DNA of 64,000 nucleotides from Eubacteriales bacterium mix99 (GTDB lineage Bacteria > Bacillota > Clostridia > Caldicoprobacterales > DTU083): positions 2,326,500 through 2,390,499 of the forward strand of contig CP121690.1 of NCBI GenBank assembly GCA_038396605.1. The letters run 5' to 3'. The notes under the pieces were generated by a model, which saw only the letters and a list, made by a program, of their open reading frames with translations, made no database searches and had not been told where the DNA came from. Of the stretch, positions 41,216 to 49,708 are shown one piece after another; the first letter of the stretch is position 1, and each line of letters starts with the position of its first letter. Position numbers and translations under genes: made by a program.

Positions 41216-41826
41216 AAATCAAAGATATTCTGTATAACGGGGTGATAAAGGAAAATCCGACCTTTCGACTTGTGCTGGGGATGTGTCCGACCCTTGCCCT
41301 GACAACTTCTGCGATCAACGGCGTCGGAATGGGTCTGGCGGTTGTATTTGTCCTGGCATTTTCCAACCTGTTTATTTCCCTGCTCCGAAACTTTATTTCC
41401 GATAAGATACGTATTCCGGCATTTGTTGTCATCATAGCAGCATTCGTTACCATTGTTGAAATGCTGATGCATGCCTTTGTACCGGAAATATATGATGCAA
41501 TGGGGCTGTATCTTCCATTGATCGTCGTCAATTGCATTATTCTTGCCCGGGCAGAAGCTTTTGCCTTCAAGAACCCGCCGCTCCAGTCCTTTGCGGATGG
41601 AATCGGCATGGGCCTTGGCTTTACCCTCTCGCTGACCCTTCTGGGATGTATCCGGGAGCTGATCGGTGCGGGGTCCATATTTGGGATCCCATTGCTGCCG
41701 GCAGCGTATGAGCCGGCTATTATCATGATTCTGCCGCCCGGCGCGTTTTTTACACTGGGACTTTTGCTTGGCCTCTTCAATAAAGTAAGCGAAAGAAAAA
41801 AGAAGAAACAGCCGGTAACCGAATAA
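41212..41826 (+). CDS. rnfE: Rnf complex subunit RnfE
   Basis: RnfE is a six-helix integral subunit paired with RnfA across the membrane; together they coordinate an iron-sulfur centre. The 204-residue product has the family pattern NPTFRLVLGMCPTLALTTSA (about 15-34) with the conserved Cys, and a second conserved Cys in VVNCIILARAEAFA. It starts with GTG overlapping rnfG. Confidence 0.93.
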   Translation: MKIKDILYNGVIKENPTFRLVLGMCPTLALTTSAINGVGMGLAVVFVLAFSNLFISLLRNFISDKIRIPAFVVIIAAFVTIVEMLMHAFVPEIYDAMGLYLPLIVVNCIILARAEAFAFKNPPLQSFADGIGMGLGFTLSLTLLGCIRELIGAGSIFGIPLLPAAYEPAIIMILPPGAFFTLGLLLGLFNKVSERKKKKQPVTE

Positions 41827-41844
41827 AGAAAGGGGGGTTTGACT

Positions 41845-42432
41845 GTGGAATATGCAAGCCAAATATTTGTGATTCTATTAAGTTCCATTCTGGTAAATAA
41901 CTTTACTATGTCAAAGTTCCTGGGCATCTGCCCATTTCTTGGCGTGTCCAAAAGAGTGCCAACTGCAGTGGGAATGGGCATGGCGGTGACGTTTGTCATT
42001 GCGCTGTCCTCCCTGTTCACCTATCTGGTGCATTATTTTATTCTGGTACCTCTTCATATGGAGTATATGCAGACCCTTGCCTTTATTTTGGTTATTGCGG
42101 CATTGGTGCAGTTCGTGGAAATGGTGCTGAGAAAGTCCAGTCCGTCCCTGTATCAGGCGCTGGGCGTTTATCTTCCCCTGATTACCACAAACTGCGCGGT
42201 ATTGGGTGTGGCCATCATGAACATTGAGGAACACTATGACCTGTTTCAGTCCCTGGTGAATGGGATCGGCGGAGCTCTGGGATTTACCCTGTCCATTGTT
42301 CTTTTTGCGGGAATCCGGGAGAGACTGGAGTTGTCGGATATTCCAAAGCCGTTTCGCGGCTTTCCGATTGCCATGATCACCGCTGGCCTGATGTCCGTGG
42401 CTTTTCTGGGATTTCAGGGACTAATAAGATAA
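41845..42432 (+). CDS. rnfA: Rnf complex subunit RnfA
   Basis: RnfA is the inverted-topology homologue of RnfE. The 195-residue, six-helix protein has NNFTMSKFLGICPFLGVSKR (about 19-38) and TTNCAVLGVAIMN with the paired conserved cysteines. AAAGGGGGG eight bases upstream favours GTG 41845 over TTG 41839. Confidence 0.93.
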   Translation: MEYASQIFVILLSSILVNNFTMSKFLGICPFLGVSKRVPTAVGMGMAVTFVIALSSLFTYLVHYFILVPLHMEYMQTLAFILVIAALVQFVEMVLRKSSPSLYQALGVYLPLITTNCAVLGVAIMNIEEHYDLFQSLVNGIGGALGFTLSIVLFAGIRERLELSDIPKPFRGFPIAMITAGLMSVAFLGFQGLIR

Positions 42433-42445
42433 GGAGGAATTTTTG

Positions 42446-43255
42446 ATGTGGGAACAATTATTGCTCCCGGTACTGAGTCTGGGTGCCCTGAGTTTTGTTT
42501 TCGGAGCGGGACTGGACCTGGCCTCCAAAAAATTTTCCGTGCCGCAGGATGAAAATGTGGACCGGATTCGTGAGGTACTGCCCGGAGCAAACTGCAGAGG
42601 ATGCGGACAGGCAGGCTGTGACGCTTTTGCGGAGGCAGTGGCGGCCGGAAAGGCACCGGTAAACGGCTGCCCGGTAGGCGGCGCATCCGTTGCGGAAAAA
42701 GTTGCAGCAATTATGGGTGTGAAGGCGGAGACAGCAGAGCAGAAGATCGCCCGGGTTTTATGCCAGGGCGACTGCGATCAGACATCCCGCCAATTTGAAT
42801 ACAAAGGGATTGAGGACTGTATAGCGGCAAGTATGACAGCTGACGGACAAAGAGGCTGCAAATATGGATGCCTGGGGTTCGGTACCTGTCAGCGGGTTTG
42901 TCCCTTTGATGCCATTCATGTGAATGAAAAGGGGCTTGCAGTGGTTGACCGGGATCAATGTACCGCCTGCGGGAAATGTGTCGCTGCATGTCCCAGGAAT
43001 ATCATAGAGCTGATCCCTGCCTCCAGCGCCGTGCAGGTGGCGTGCCATTCCAGGGACAGCGGCAGGGAGGTTCGGGCAAACTGCAAAGTCGGTTGCATAG
43101 GATGCCGGATCTGTGAAAAGGTCTGTCCTTCGGATGCCATCGTTTTTGAGAATAATCTGGCAAAAATTGATTATCGGAAATGCACCGAGTGCATGAAGTG
43201 TGCGGAGAAATGCCCGACCGGGGCAATCGCTGTCACACCTGTACTGGTTCATTGA
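42446..43255 (+). CDS. rnfB: Rnf complex subunit RnfB, polyferredoxin
   Basis: RnfB is the entry point for electrons from reduced ferredoxin. The 269-residue product has an N-terminal membrane helix, the C-x2-C-x4-C region NCRGCGQAGCDAFAE with a further Cys in NGCPVGG, and then two pairs of 4Fe-4S motifs (CKYGCLGFGTCQRVCP, CTACGKCVAACP, CKVGCIGCRICEKVCP, CTECMKCAEKCP). AAGGAGG lies seven bases ahead of ATG 42446. It ends the rnf operon, with a terminator about 60 bases on. Confidence 0.94.
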   Translation: MWEQLLLPVLSLGALSFVFGAGLDLASKKFSVPQDENVDRIREVLPGANCRGCGQAGCDAFAEAVAAGKAPVNGCPVGGASVAEKVAAIMGVKAETAEQKIARVLCQGDCDQTSRQFEYKGIEDCIAASMTADGQRGCKYGCLGFGTCQRVCPFDAIHVNEKGLAVVDRDQCTACGKCVAACPRNIIELIPASSAVQVACHSRDSGREVRANCKVGCIGCRICEKVCPSDAIVFENNLAKIDYRKCTECMKCAEKCPTGAIAVTPVLVH

Positions 43256-43317
43256 TCCCTGTCCGGATCGAAACTGCAGTACAGGGTTCTTGCAGTATAT
43301 TCAACAGCAGGTAAGGG

Positions 43318-43346
43318 AAGCCCGCATTTCACGGGCTTTTATCTTT
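43318..43346 (+). terminator. Terminator of the rnf operon
   Basis: AAGCCCG pairs with CGGGCTT over a seven-base loop and is followed by TTATCTTTT. Confidence 0.75.
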
Positions 43347-43363
43347 TATGGGGGAGCGGAGTT

Positions 43364-44716
43364 ATGCCACTGCACATCACAGAAAAGCATATCCCGGAGA
43401 TTTCCGGAAAGGAATCCTGCGGGGAATCCTCCGGATATTTTTATAAATCGGATTCTGCCAGTACTTTACCCTGTCTGCGGAAGGACTGGAAGGGTAAATT
43501 TCAGATGATTTATTTGGATCCGCCATTTTTTACAAAGCAGGATTTTTCGTTTGATCAGAGGATAGGAAGGGAAGGGTGGAACGGCAACAGAAAATATCTA
43601 ATTTCTCTTCCTGCTTATTCCGATCAATGGGAAAACCGGGAAAGCTTTCTTGAGATGCTGCGGCAGGTTTTGATCTGTAGTCAGGAACTGCTGAAACCGG
43701 AAGGATCCATTTTCTTGCATCTGGATTACCGATTCAGTTCCTATGCCAGGATTTTGATGGATGAGATCTTCGGAGAGAAAAATATGCTGAATGAGATTAT
43801 ATGGGCGTATCACAGCGGCGGCCGTGCCAGAAAACATTTCAGCCGAAAGCACGATACCATTCTGTTTTATCGAAAATCCGACCGGCATTATTTTGACAGG
43901 GAAGCAGTGGGCAGGCCAAGGGGAACGGAAAAGCGAAACAATATGAAACGGCAAACCGATGAGGACGGCCGTGTCTTCTGGTCGGTTCACAGCAACGGCA
44001 AAAAGTACTGCTATTATGAAGATTCCCTGGTATATCCCAGTGATGTATGGGATGATATCTCCCATTTGCAGCAAAAGGATCCGGAACGAACCGGATATGC
44101 GACCCAAAAACCGGAAGCCTTACTGGAAAGGATGATCCGATCCACCACCCGGCCCGGGGATTGGGTAGGGGATTTTTTTGCCGGCTCCGGCACCACTCTG
44201 GCAGTTGCTCAAAAAAGCGGAAGAAGATGGGTCGGTATGGACAGCAGTGGTTTTTCCCTGATTGTCACCCGGAAAAGACTGCTGCAGGCAGCGCAGCAAT
44301 CCGGAGGGGGATGCATTTCCATAAGCGATCCGGGGTTGAAACCTGTGGAGCAGGGAGAAAGCGGTTTGGAGCTGAAAGTGTCCCGTCAGGAAGGCAAAGG
44401 AATTTCATTGCAGCTGATGAATTATCCGTGCAGACGATTTGCCGAAATATTGGATTTTATGGATTATATTGATTACTGGTCGGCAGGAAGGTTCCGGGAC
44501 GGGACATTTGTTTCCGGGCAATGTGCCTTCCGAACCTCAAAAAATCCGGATCTGGCGTCGACATTGATTCTTCCGGAAGCCGGGGAGGAGAGGGGAACGG
44601 ACTTGGAGAGCGGAAGGATTGCGGTTCACATCATTGATATTTATGGGAAGCAGTCTTTGATTTTATTGCGGGAGACCCTACCGGAAAGTTTTGCAGAGAA
44701 CCGGTTTTTGCGATAG
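43364..44716 (+). CDS. Orphan DNA methyltransferase, beta class (N6-adenine or N4-cytosine)
   Basis: The 450-residue product has catalytic motif IV YLDPPFF (about 50-56) before the S-adenosylmethionine motif I DFFAGSGTT (about 269-277), the beta-class order seen in type III Mod and many type II enzymes. Between them lies a variable, probably target-recognising region (about 90-260). The C-terminal 110 residues are not recognised. No restriction endonuclease or Res gene is adjacent: rnfB lies upstream and mtnP downstream. A GGAG-type SD precedes the ATG. Target sequence and role (epigenetic or remnant of a restriction system) are open. Confidence 0.85.
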   Translation: MPLHITEKHIPEISGKESCGESSGYFYKSDSASTLPCLRKDWKGKFQMIYLDPPFFTKQDFSFDQRIGREGWNGNRKYLISLPAYSDQWENRESFLEMLRQVLICSQELLKPEGSIFLHLDYRFSSYARILMDEIFGEKNMLNEIIWAYHSGGRARKHFSRKHDTILFYRKSDRHYFDREAVGRPRGTEKRNNMKRQTDEDGRVFWSVHSNGKKYCYYEDSLVYPSDVWDDISHLQQKDPERTGYATQKPEALLERMIRSTTRPGDWVGDFFAGSGTTLAVAQKSGRRWVGMDSSGFSLIVTRKRLLQAAQQSGGGCISISDPGLKPVEQGESGLELKVSRQEGKGISLQLMNYPCRRFAEILDFMDYIDYWSAGRFRDGTFVSGQCAFRTSKNPDLASTLILPEAGEERGTDLESGRIAVHIIDIYGKQSLILLRETLPESFAENRFLR

Positions 44717-44719
44717 AAT
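44691..44719 (+). promoter_or_regulatory. Promoter of mtnP-mtnA
   Basis: TTGCAG, 17 bases, TAGAAT (44714-44719), overlapping the end of the methyltransferase gene. Confidence 0.5.
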
Positions 44720-44780
44720 GAAGTATATTGTAAAAAGCGGCGCAGCCGCTCGGCTTGGACATACAAAAGGAGAGTGGAAA

Positions 44781-45569
44781 ATGAATCAGAAAGCAGATGT
44801 GGGAGTGATCGGAGGATCCGGCCTTTATTCCTTACTGGATCACGCAGAGGAAGTTCTGGTTCCGACGCCCTATGGCGCACCCAGTGACAGGATTGCCCTG
44901 GGTCAGGTGGGAAACAAAACCGTTGCCTTTTTACCCAGACATGGGAAGGATCATCAATATCCGCCCCACAAGGTTAATTACCGCGCAAATCTTTATGCCA
45001 TGAAGGAACTTGGTATCCGGAAGGTAATCGCCACAACGGCGGCAGGAAGCCTTCAGCCGGATGTCAGGCCGGGAGATTTTGTTGTATGTGATCAGTTCGT
45101 TGATCGGACCTCTGGGCGGCAGGATACTTTTTTTGAAGGACCGGAGGTCGTTCATACCAGTATGGCCTATCCCTATTGTCCGCGGCTGAGAAAGCTAGCC
45201 GTTGAGATTGCAGAAAGCAAGGGACTTACCATACATAAAACGGGAACGGTCGTGGTCATTCAGGGGCCCAGATTCTCCACAAAGGCGGAAAGCCGCTGGT
45301 TCAGCAGCATGGGCTGGGAGGTTGTCAGCATGACACAGTATCCGGAGGCAGGACTGGCCAGGGAGCTGGGGCTTTGCTATGCGAACATTTCCCTGATTAC
45401 GGATTATGATGCCGGCCTGGAGGGAAGGGACGACATCGAACCGGTAACAAACGACGAAGTGCTGCGGGTCTTTGAAGAAAACACGTACAAGGTAAAGGAT
45501 CTGATCCTGACCATGATTACCCGGCTGGATACGGAGTTTCGCTGCACATGTGGAGGGAATGACCAGTGA
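44781..45569 (+). CDS. mtnP: S-methyl-5'-thioadenosine phosphorylase
   Basis: This phosphorylase splits methylthioadenosine into adenine and methylthioribose-1-phosphate in methionine salvage. The 262-residue product has GVIGGSGLYSLL (about 9-20), PRHGKDHQYPPHKVNYRANL (about 53-72), VVIQGPRFSTKAES and the MTQYPEAGLARELGLCYANI block. ATG 44781 has AAAGGAGAG six bases upstream. The product feeds MtnA, whose gene overlaps by four bases. Broader purine nucleoside specificity is possible. Confidence 0.92.
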   Translation: MNQKADVGVIGGSGLYSLLDHAEEVLVPTPYGAPSDRIALGQVGNKTVAFLPRHGKDHQYPPHKVNYRANLYAMKELGIRKVIATTAAGSLQPDVRPGDFVVCDQFVDRTSGRQDTFFEGPEVVHTSMAYPYCPRLRKLAVEIAESKGLTIHKTGTVVVIQGPRFSTKAESRWFSSMGWEVVSMTQYPEAGLARELGLCYANISLITDYDAGLEGRDDIEPVTNDEVLRVFEENTYKVKDLILTMITRLDTEFRCTCGGNDQ

Positions 45570-46615
45570 AGACATTGGAATGGAAGGGAGACCGTCTGGA
45601 TTTACTGGATCAGACCCGATTGCCTCTTCATACGGGGATCATTGCGTGTACCACCTGTCAGGAAGTGGCGGAAGCGATAAAAGGAATGAAAGTCCGGGGT
45701 GCCCCTGCCATCGGTGTAACTGCTGCATACGGTATGGTACTGGCAGCCGGAGCAGCAAGCATGGAGAAGGAACAATTCTTTCAGGATCTGTACCGGTCGG
45801 CAGAGGAATTGAAAAGTACGCGGCCCACCGCGGTAAACCTGTCCTGGGCCGTAGACCGCATGGTAAAACTGGCGGAAGATCATCGGGAGGAATCCGTTGC
45901 GGGCCTCCAGAGGATTCTGGAACAGGGAGCAGATCGTATGGCGGAGGAGGATGTCCGGGTCAATCGGAAAATCGGCGAAAATGGACAGGCTCTTCTTTCT
46001 GACGGAGACGTGGTGTTGACGCACTGCAATGCCGGCGCACTGGCTACCGTGGATTACGGGACGGCTTTGGGGGTGATCCGCGCAGCCTGTGAACACGGGA
46101 AAGGGGTATCGGTCTATGCAGATGAGACAAGGCCGTATCTGCAGGGCGCGAGATTAACCGCCTGGGAGCTGATGCAATCCCATATTCCGGTTACTTTGAT
46201 TACCGATAATATGGCGGGCTATTTTATGAAAAAGGGAATAATCGACTGCGTTATCGTAGGCGCGGACCGGATTGCTTCAAATGGTGATACCGCCAATAAG
46301 ATAGGTACTTACAGTGTCGGGGTTCTGGCAAAGGAAAACAGCATTCCGTTTTACGTGGCAGCGCCGATTTCCACCATTGATTTCTCCATTGCGTCCGGCG
46401 ACGAAATCACAATAGAGGAGAGGGAGGAACGGGAGGTAACCATGATTGGCGAAACCAGAATTGCTCCTGAGGGGGTAAAAGTTGCGAATCCGGCATTTGA
46501 TGTCACTCCTGCTTCTTATATCACTGCTGTTTTTACCGAAAAAGAAGTGATTTTTCCGCCATTTTTGGAGAACCTGAAAAAGTTGAAGCGTTCTGTCTTT
46601 TTTGAAAATAGATAA
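45566..46615 (+). CDS. mtnA: S-methyl-5-thioribose-1-phosphate isomerase
   Basis: MtnA converts methylthioribose-1-phosphate to methylthioribulose-1-phosphate. The 349-residue product has KVRGAPAIGVTAAYG (about 45-59), the catalytic Cys in LTHCNAGALATVDYGTALG and the Asp in VGADRIASNGDTANKIGTY. It starts with GTG in a GTGA overlap with mtnP. No later salvage genes (mtnB, mtnW, aldolase) are in the window. Confidence 0.93.
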   Translation: MKTLEWKGDRLDLLDQTRLPLHTGIIACTTCQEVAEAIKGMKVRGAPAIGVTAAYGMVLAAGAASMEKEQFFQDLYRSAEELKSTRPTAVNLSWAVDRMVKLAEDHREESVAGLQRILEQGADRMAEEDVRVNRKIGENGQALLSDGDVVLTHCNAGALATVDYGTALGVIRAACEHGKGVSVYADETRPYLQGARLTAWELMQSHIPVTLITDNMAGYFMKKGIIDCVIVGADRIASNGDTANKIGTYSVGVLAKENSIPFYVAAPISTIDFSIASGDEITIEEREEREVTMIGETRIAPEGVKVANPAFDVTPASYITAVFTEKEVIFPPFLENLKKLKRSVFFENR

Positions 46616-46643
46616 TTTCATGGAAATATGGGATAAAGCGTTA

Positions 46644-46672
46644 GTTTATCAATGAATTACATTTCATAAAAT
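46644..46672 (+). promoter_or_regulatory. Candidate sporulation promoter of the yhcN-like gene
   Basis: CATAAAAT at 46665-46672 matches seven of eight bases of the sigma-E -10 (CATACAAT), 14 bases after a weaker -35 GTTTATC. Sigma-G recognition is also possible. Confidence 0.3.
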
Positions 46673-46711
46673 AGATGATGAGTGTCAAAATAGTGACAAG
46701 GAGGCGATGGA

Positions 46712-47284
46712 ATGAAAACAAAGTATTACCTGTTCTCTATTTTGGCAATCATGATCACTATGATGCTGGTCGTATCCTGCGCTCCGGCAAGGCGACCCGG
46801 TACCACAAGGGCACCCGGTAGTACGCCGGGTACCCGCCAGACAAGGGTAGCTCCCAGGACTGCGCCGAATCGGCCGATTGTTTCCGCTACGCCGGGTCCT
46901 GTTACGCCGAATCCTGCCACACCGAATGCTACACCCCGGGACAACAATGCAGGGGATACGCAAAGCCGTGCCAGGGAAATAGCGGATGCAGCAGCAAGAC
47001 AAAGGGATGTGAAGTCTGCAACCTGCGTCCTGACCGGCAATACAGCTATGATCGGGGTTCAGTTCAACGAACAGTTCAAGGGTAAGATGACGGATGCCAT
47101 TAAAACAGAAGTCGAAAAAAAGGCAAAAGAGGCAGACGACAGAATTACCAGAGTCGTGGTAACTGCGGATCCCGATATGGTCAGCCGGATACAGGATATT
47201 TTCAAGGATATCGGAAACGGGAAACCCATATCCGGATTTACGGAAGAACTGAATGAAATGGTGAACCGTATCGCGCCAAAATAA
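46712..47284 (+). CDS. YhcN/YlaJ-family sporulation lipoprotein
   Basis: The 190-residue lipoprotein has a signal peptide with lipobox LVVSC (Cys about 23), a Pro/Thr/Arg-rich low-complexity linker with repeats of the TPG and TPN type (about 27-75), and a YhcN/YlaJ domain (about 85-175: AREIADAAARQRDVKSATCV, AMIGVQFNEQFKGKMTDAIK). Family members sit in the forespore inner membrane and influence germination. AAGGAGG precedes the ATG, and a strong hairpin terminator follows. Confidence 0.85.
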   Translation: MKTKYYLFSILAIMITMMLVVSCAPARRPGTTRAPGSTPGTRQTRVAPRTAPNRPIVSATPGPVTPNPATPNATPRDNNAGDTQSRAREIADAAARQRDVKSATCVLTGNTAMIGVQFNEQFKGKMTDAIKTEVEKKAKEADDRITRVVVTADPDMVSRIQDIFKDIGNGKPISGFTEELNEMVNRIAPK

Positions 47285-47302
47285 CGAATAAATGCGCACA
47301 GC

Positions 47303-47340
47303 AAAGCGGAGGGAGCTCTTCTCTCCGCTTTGTTATATAT
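47303..47340 (+). terminator. Terminator after the yhcN-like gene
   Basis: AAAGCGGAG pairs with CTCCGCTTT over an 11-base loop; TGTTATATATTT follows. Confidence 0.7.
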
Positions 47341-47387
47341 TTCAGTCCCTTGTCATGGCTTTTCTTTCCCATTTTCCGATTGGATGC

Positions 47388-47416
47388 TTGACTATGGGTT
47401 TTCAAATTAATATAAT
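47388..47416 (+). promoter_or_regulatory. Promoter of lgt
   Basis: TTGACT, exactly 17 bases, TATAAT (47411-47416), 22 bases before the ATG. Confidence 0.75.
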
Positions 47417-47438
47417 TGGAAGGTAAAGGAGTGATATT

Positions 47439-48368
47439 ATGAATCCGGTAGCCTTTTCCATTTTTGGACAACCAATTTATTGGTATGGTATCCTGATTTC
47501 TGCAGGAGTATTAATCGGCATTTTTCTTGCGATGCATCACGCGAAAATTTTTGGCATGGACCAGGACTCCATTGTGGATATGGCCCTTCTGGCGATCCCC
47601 ATGGCAATTATCGGGGCAAGACTGTATTATGTCATATTTGAGTGGGACCAGTACAAGGGCCATCCTTTGGATATCTTCAATATTCGAAAGGGTGGATTGG
47701 CGATATACGGCGGTGTGCTGGGAGGAGTTTTAGGTGGCTATCTGTTTTCAAGATGGAAAAAAATAGATTTTTGGAACCTGACTGACATCTGCGCACCCAG
47801 CATCATACTGGGGCAGGCCATCGGGCGATGGGGAAATTACATTAATCAGGAAGCTTACGGCGTTGTGGTGAACAATCCGCAATGGCAGTGGTTTCCGGCA
47901 GCTGTTTTCATTCAGGCCGATCAGCAATGGCATATGGCAACCTTTTTTTATGAATCATTCTGGAATCTTATTGTATTTTTCATTTTGATGGGATACCGAA
48001 GGCACAGGAAAAGAACCGGGGAGGTTTTTCTCCTTTATCTGATTCTGTATTCGCTGGGGCGCATATTTATCGAAGGCCTCCGAACAGACAGTCTTTATCT
48101 GGACAATGTTCGTATTTCCCAATTATTGGGTATTTTGCTGGTTGTATTGGGAATTGTCTTATTTGTCTATCGCAGGAAGCACCCTCCTGTCGCAAATGTT
48201 TCAATGGAGAATGCGGACCGGACCGGAGATAGTACTTTGTCATCGCAGGATGCGGCAGAGATTCCCGAAAGTTCCACGCAGGAGAAAGCGGAAAAGGCAG
48301 AATCTGATTCAGATGATACGGCGGCGAACCAGGAGGAATCCGGCGGGTTCCATCCCGGAGAATCGTGA
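47439..48368 (+). CDS. lgt: Prolipoprotein diacylglyceryl transferase
   Basis: Lgt attaches diacylglycerol to the lipobox cysteine of prelipoproteins such as the two found in this window. The 309-residue, seven-helix membrane protein has IYWYGILISAGVL at the start, GARLYYVIFEW, and the Lgt signature GRWGNYINQEAYG (about 128-140), then LYLILYSLGRIFIEGLRTDS. The last 50 residues form an acidic Ser/Glu-rich cytoplasmic tail not needed in other Lgt proteins. A terminator follows the stop. Confidence 0.95.
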   Translation: MNPVAFSIFGQPIYWYGILISAGVLIGIFLAMHHAKIFGMDQDSIVDMALLAIPMAIIGARLYYVIFEWDQYKGHPLDIFNIRKGGLAIYGGVLGGVLGGYLFSRWKKIDFWNLTDICAPSIILGQAIGRWGNYINQEAYGVVVNNPQWQWFPAAVFIQADQQWHMATFFYESFWNLIVFFILMGYRRHRKRTGEVFLLYLILYSLGRIFIEGLRTDSLYLDNVRISQLLGILLVVLGIVLFVYRRKHPPVANVSMENADRTGDSTLSSQDAAEIPESSTQEKAEKAESDSDDTAANQEESGGFHPGES

Positions 48369-48388
48369 AGGCAAAAAACATTCAGGAA

Positions 48389-48427
48389 AAAAGCAGTGTT
48401 GGCGTGTTGACATCACTGCTTTTTTTT
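48389..48427 (+). terminator. Terminator of lgt
   Basis: AAAAGCAGTG pairs with CACTGCTTTT over a 15-base loop and runs into more T residues. Confidence 0.8.
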
Positions 48428-48516
48428 ATGGAAGAGCATGAAAACACGAAGATTGGAAATGATAATATCGAGTCTTGAAAACAAGAAAAAATCCGTTTAG
48501 GAAAGGAGTTGTATAA

Positions 48517-48903
48517 ATGGCAGAAAACATGGACGAGGCAAAAAGAGACGAAGAAGGAAAAGGAAAGGGAAGAGGCTGGCTGGGCGCAATTATACACTTT
48601 ATCGTTGCGGCAATCGTACTTATGATTACAGCGTGGCTCACCCCGGGTTTCTCCAATATGGGATTTGGAACTGCTTTGGTGGCTGCACTTGTGATTGCTG
48701 TACTGGATTGGGGGATTCAGCGCCTGTTCAAAATTGATGCTTCTCCCTTCGGCAGAGGAATTGTAGGATTTATTGTATCTGCTGTTATTATTTACCTGAC
48801 ACAATTCTTGGTCCCCAATATGAGTGTTACGGTATGGGGAGCCATCATCGCATCCCTGATCATTGGGATTATTGACGCGATTATACCGGCAAATGTAGTA
48901 TAG
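48517..48903 (+). CDS. Small membrane protein, YvlD / phage-holin-like family
   Basis: The 128-residue product has a charged N-terminus (about 1-20) and four helices, with the family pattern TAWLTPGFSNMGFGTALVAA (about 42-61) and VLDWGIQRLF. Databases often call this family phage holin, but bacterial members like YvlD are chromosomal, and no prophage genes surround it. AGGAAAGGAG precedes the ATG. Function unknown; YvlD relatives are linked to envelope stress. Confidence 0.75.
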   Translation: MAENMDEAKRDEEGKGKGRGWLGAIIHFIVAAIVLMITAWLTPGFSNMGFGTALVAALVIAVLDWGIQRLFKIDASPFGRGIVGFIVSAVIIYLTQFLVPNMSVTVWGAIIASLIIGIIDAIIPANVV

Positions 48904-48933
48904 CAAAATGGTACAAGGTTGGTACGAGGTTTC

Positions 48934-48974
48934 ACGGAGGGCAAGTCCTGGATTTATCTGCCCTCCGTTTTTTT
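48934..48974 (+). terminator. Terminator after the yvlD-like gene
   Basis: ACGGAGGGCA pairs with TGCCCTCCGT over a 15-base loop, then seven T residues. Confidence 0.85.
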
Positions 48975-49088
48975 GTTGCCTGTTTTATGGATCAACATGG
49001 ATTTTCAAATATTTTTGGCTAAGAAACCAAAGCCACAAGGATCAAGTTGTTGAAATTGTTTAAATATTCAAAAATGTTATCGGAACGG

Positions 49089-49124
49089 TTGAACAATCGT
49101 TTTGATTCCTATACAATAGGAATC
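49089..49124 (+). promoter_or_regulatory. Promoter with palindromic operator
   Basis: TTGAAC (49089-49094), 17 bases, TACAAT (49112-49117). A perfect inverted repeat GATTCCTAT-ACA-ATAGGAATC (49104-49124) covers the -10, a strong operator candidate. Confidence 0.55.
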
Positions 49125-49245
49125 AGAAGCCATACTCTTTCACAGTAGGGTCCAGCGGGTCCACACAGAACAGACGTGTCAGCGTCTTGTTTTTAATTGA
49201 TTCCTTGTTTTTTTATTCTGTTTATATGGAAAAGGAGGAGATGAA
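49125..49245 (+). other. Leader of about 120 bases with a small hairpin
   Basis: AGACG pairs with CGTCT around TGTCAG and is followed by TGTTTTT, a weak attenuator-like structure, between the promoter and the TTG start. No gene is seen in the leader. Confidence 0.35.
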
Positions 49246-49563
49246 TTGAGCAAGAAAATATCAAAAATCAAAAGAATCCAATCTGCAAAAAGAAATATCA
49301 GTCCCTTGATGGGACATTATATAATTCCTACGGAACATGCCGTAAAGCGATATCGGGAACGAATCCGGATGATGAACGAAGACAGGGCGCAAACTGCCAT
49401 TGTGGAAAGTGTAAAGCACAGCCGGATGATTGCCCTGACAAAGTTTGGGGACAGGGAAATCCGGGAAAACAGAGGCGCGGTTTTTGTTTGTGAGCTTCAT
49501 GGGAATGATATGTATGTGATCACCGTATTGATCAGCCAGGTGGATTTGAGATTTGTCGTATGA
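49246..49563 (+). CDS. Small basic protein, unknown function
   Basis: The 105-residue product begins at TTG 49246 with AAGGAGG upstream. The first 25 residues are strongly basic (KKISKIKRIQSAKRNISP); the rest has a pattern HAVKRYRERI, then GAVFVCELHGNDMYVITVLI, reminiscent of small DUF4258-like or RelE-like folds but not close enough to assign. The stop codon lies at the boundary of a 14-bp tandem duplication. It has its own promoter with a palindromic operator, so it is regulated separately. Confidence 0.6.
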   Translation: MSKKISKIKRIQSAKRNISPLMGHYIIPTEHAVKRYRERIRMMNEDRAQTAIVESVKHSRMIALTKFGDREIRENRGAVFVCELHGNDMYVITVLISQVDLRFVV

Positions 49564-49574
49564 GATTTGTCGTA
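49547..49574 (+). repeat. 14-bp tandem duplication across a stop codon
   Basis: TGAGATTTGTCGTA occurs twice head to tail (49547-49560, 49561-49574). The TGA of the second copy is the stop of the small basic protein; the first copy is read through in another phase. Confidence 0.85.
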
Positions 49575-49607
49575 TGGGAAACCACCGGTGATTTCAGGCT
49601 GTTCCGG

Positions 49608-49627
49608 GACAGCAGGTTCCTGCTGTC
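49608..49627 (+). terminator. Hairpin upstream of the nicotinate phosphoribosyltransferase promoter
   Basis: GACAGCAG pairs perfectly with CTGCTGTC over GTTC. There is no T-run directly after it, so termination is only likely. Confidence 0.4.
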
Positions 49628-49648
49628 GGCTTTGACTTTGGTTCCGGC

Positions 49649-49677
49649 TTGTTTTTTTTATATGGTTGTTGTATAAT
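49649..49677 (+). promoter_or_regulatory. Promoter of the nicotinate phosphoribosyltransferase gene
   Basis: TTGTTT, 17 bases, TATAAT (49672-49677). The -10 overlaps an ATG at 49676 that would otherwise look like a start codon. Confidence 0.6.
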
Positions 49678-49708
49678 GACTGGAAAATACCAATGGGGAG
49701 CGAAGCAA

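Noticed and set aside
48517-48903. Prophage holin
   Set aside because: The holin label is a family name only; there is no endolysin or other phage gene around it.
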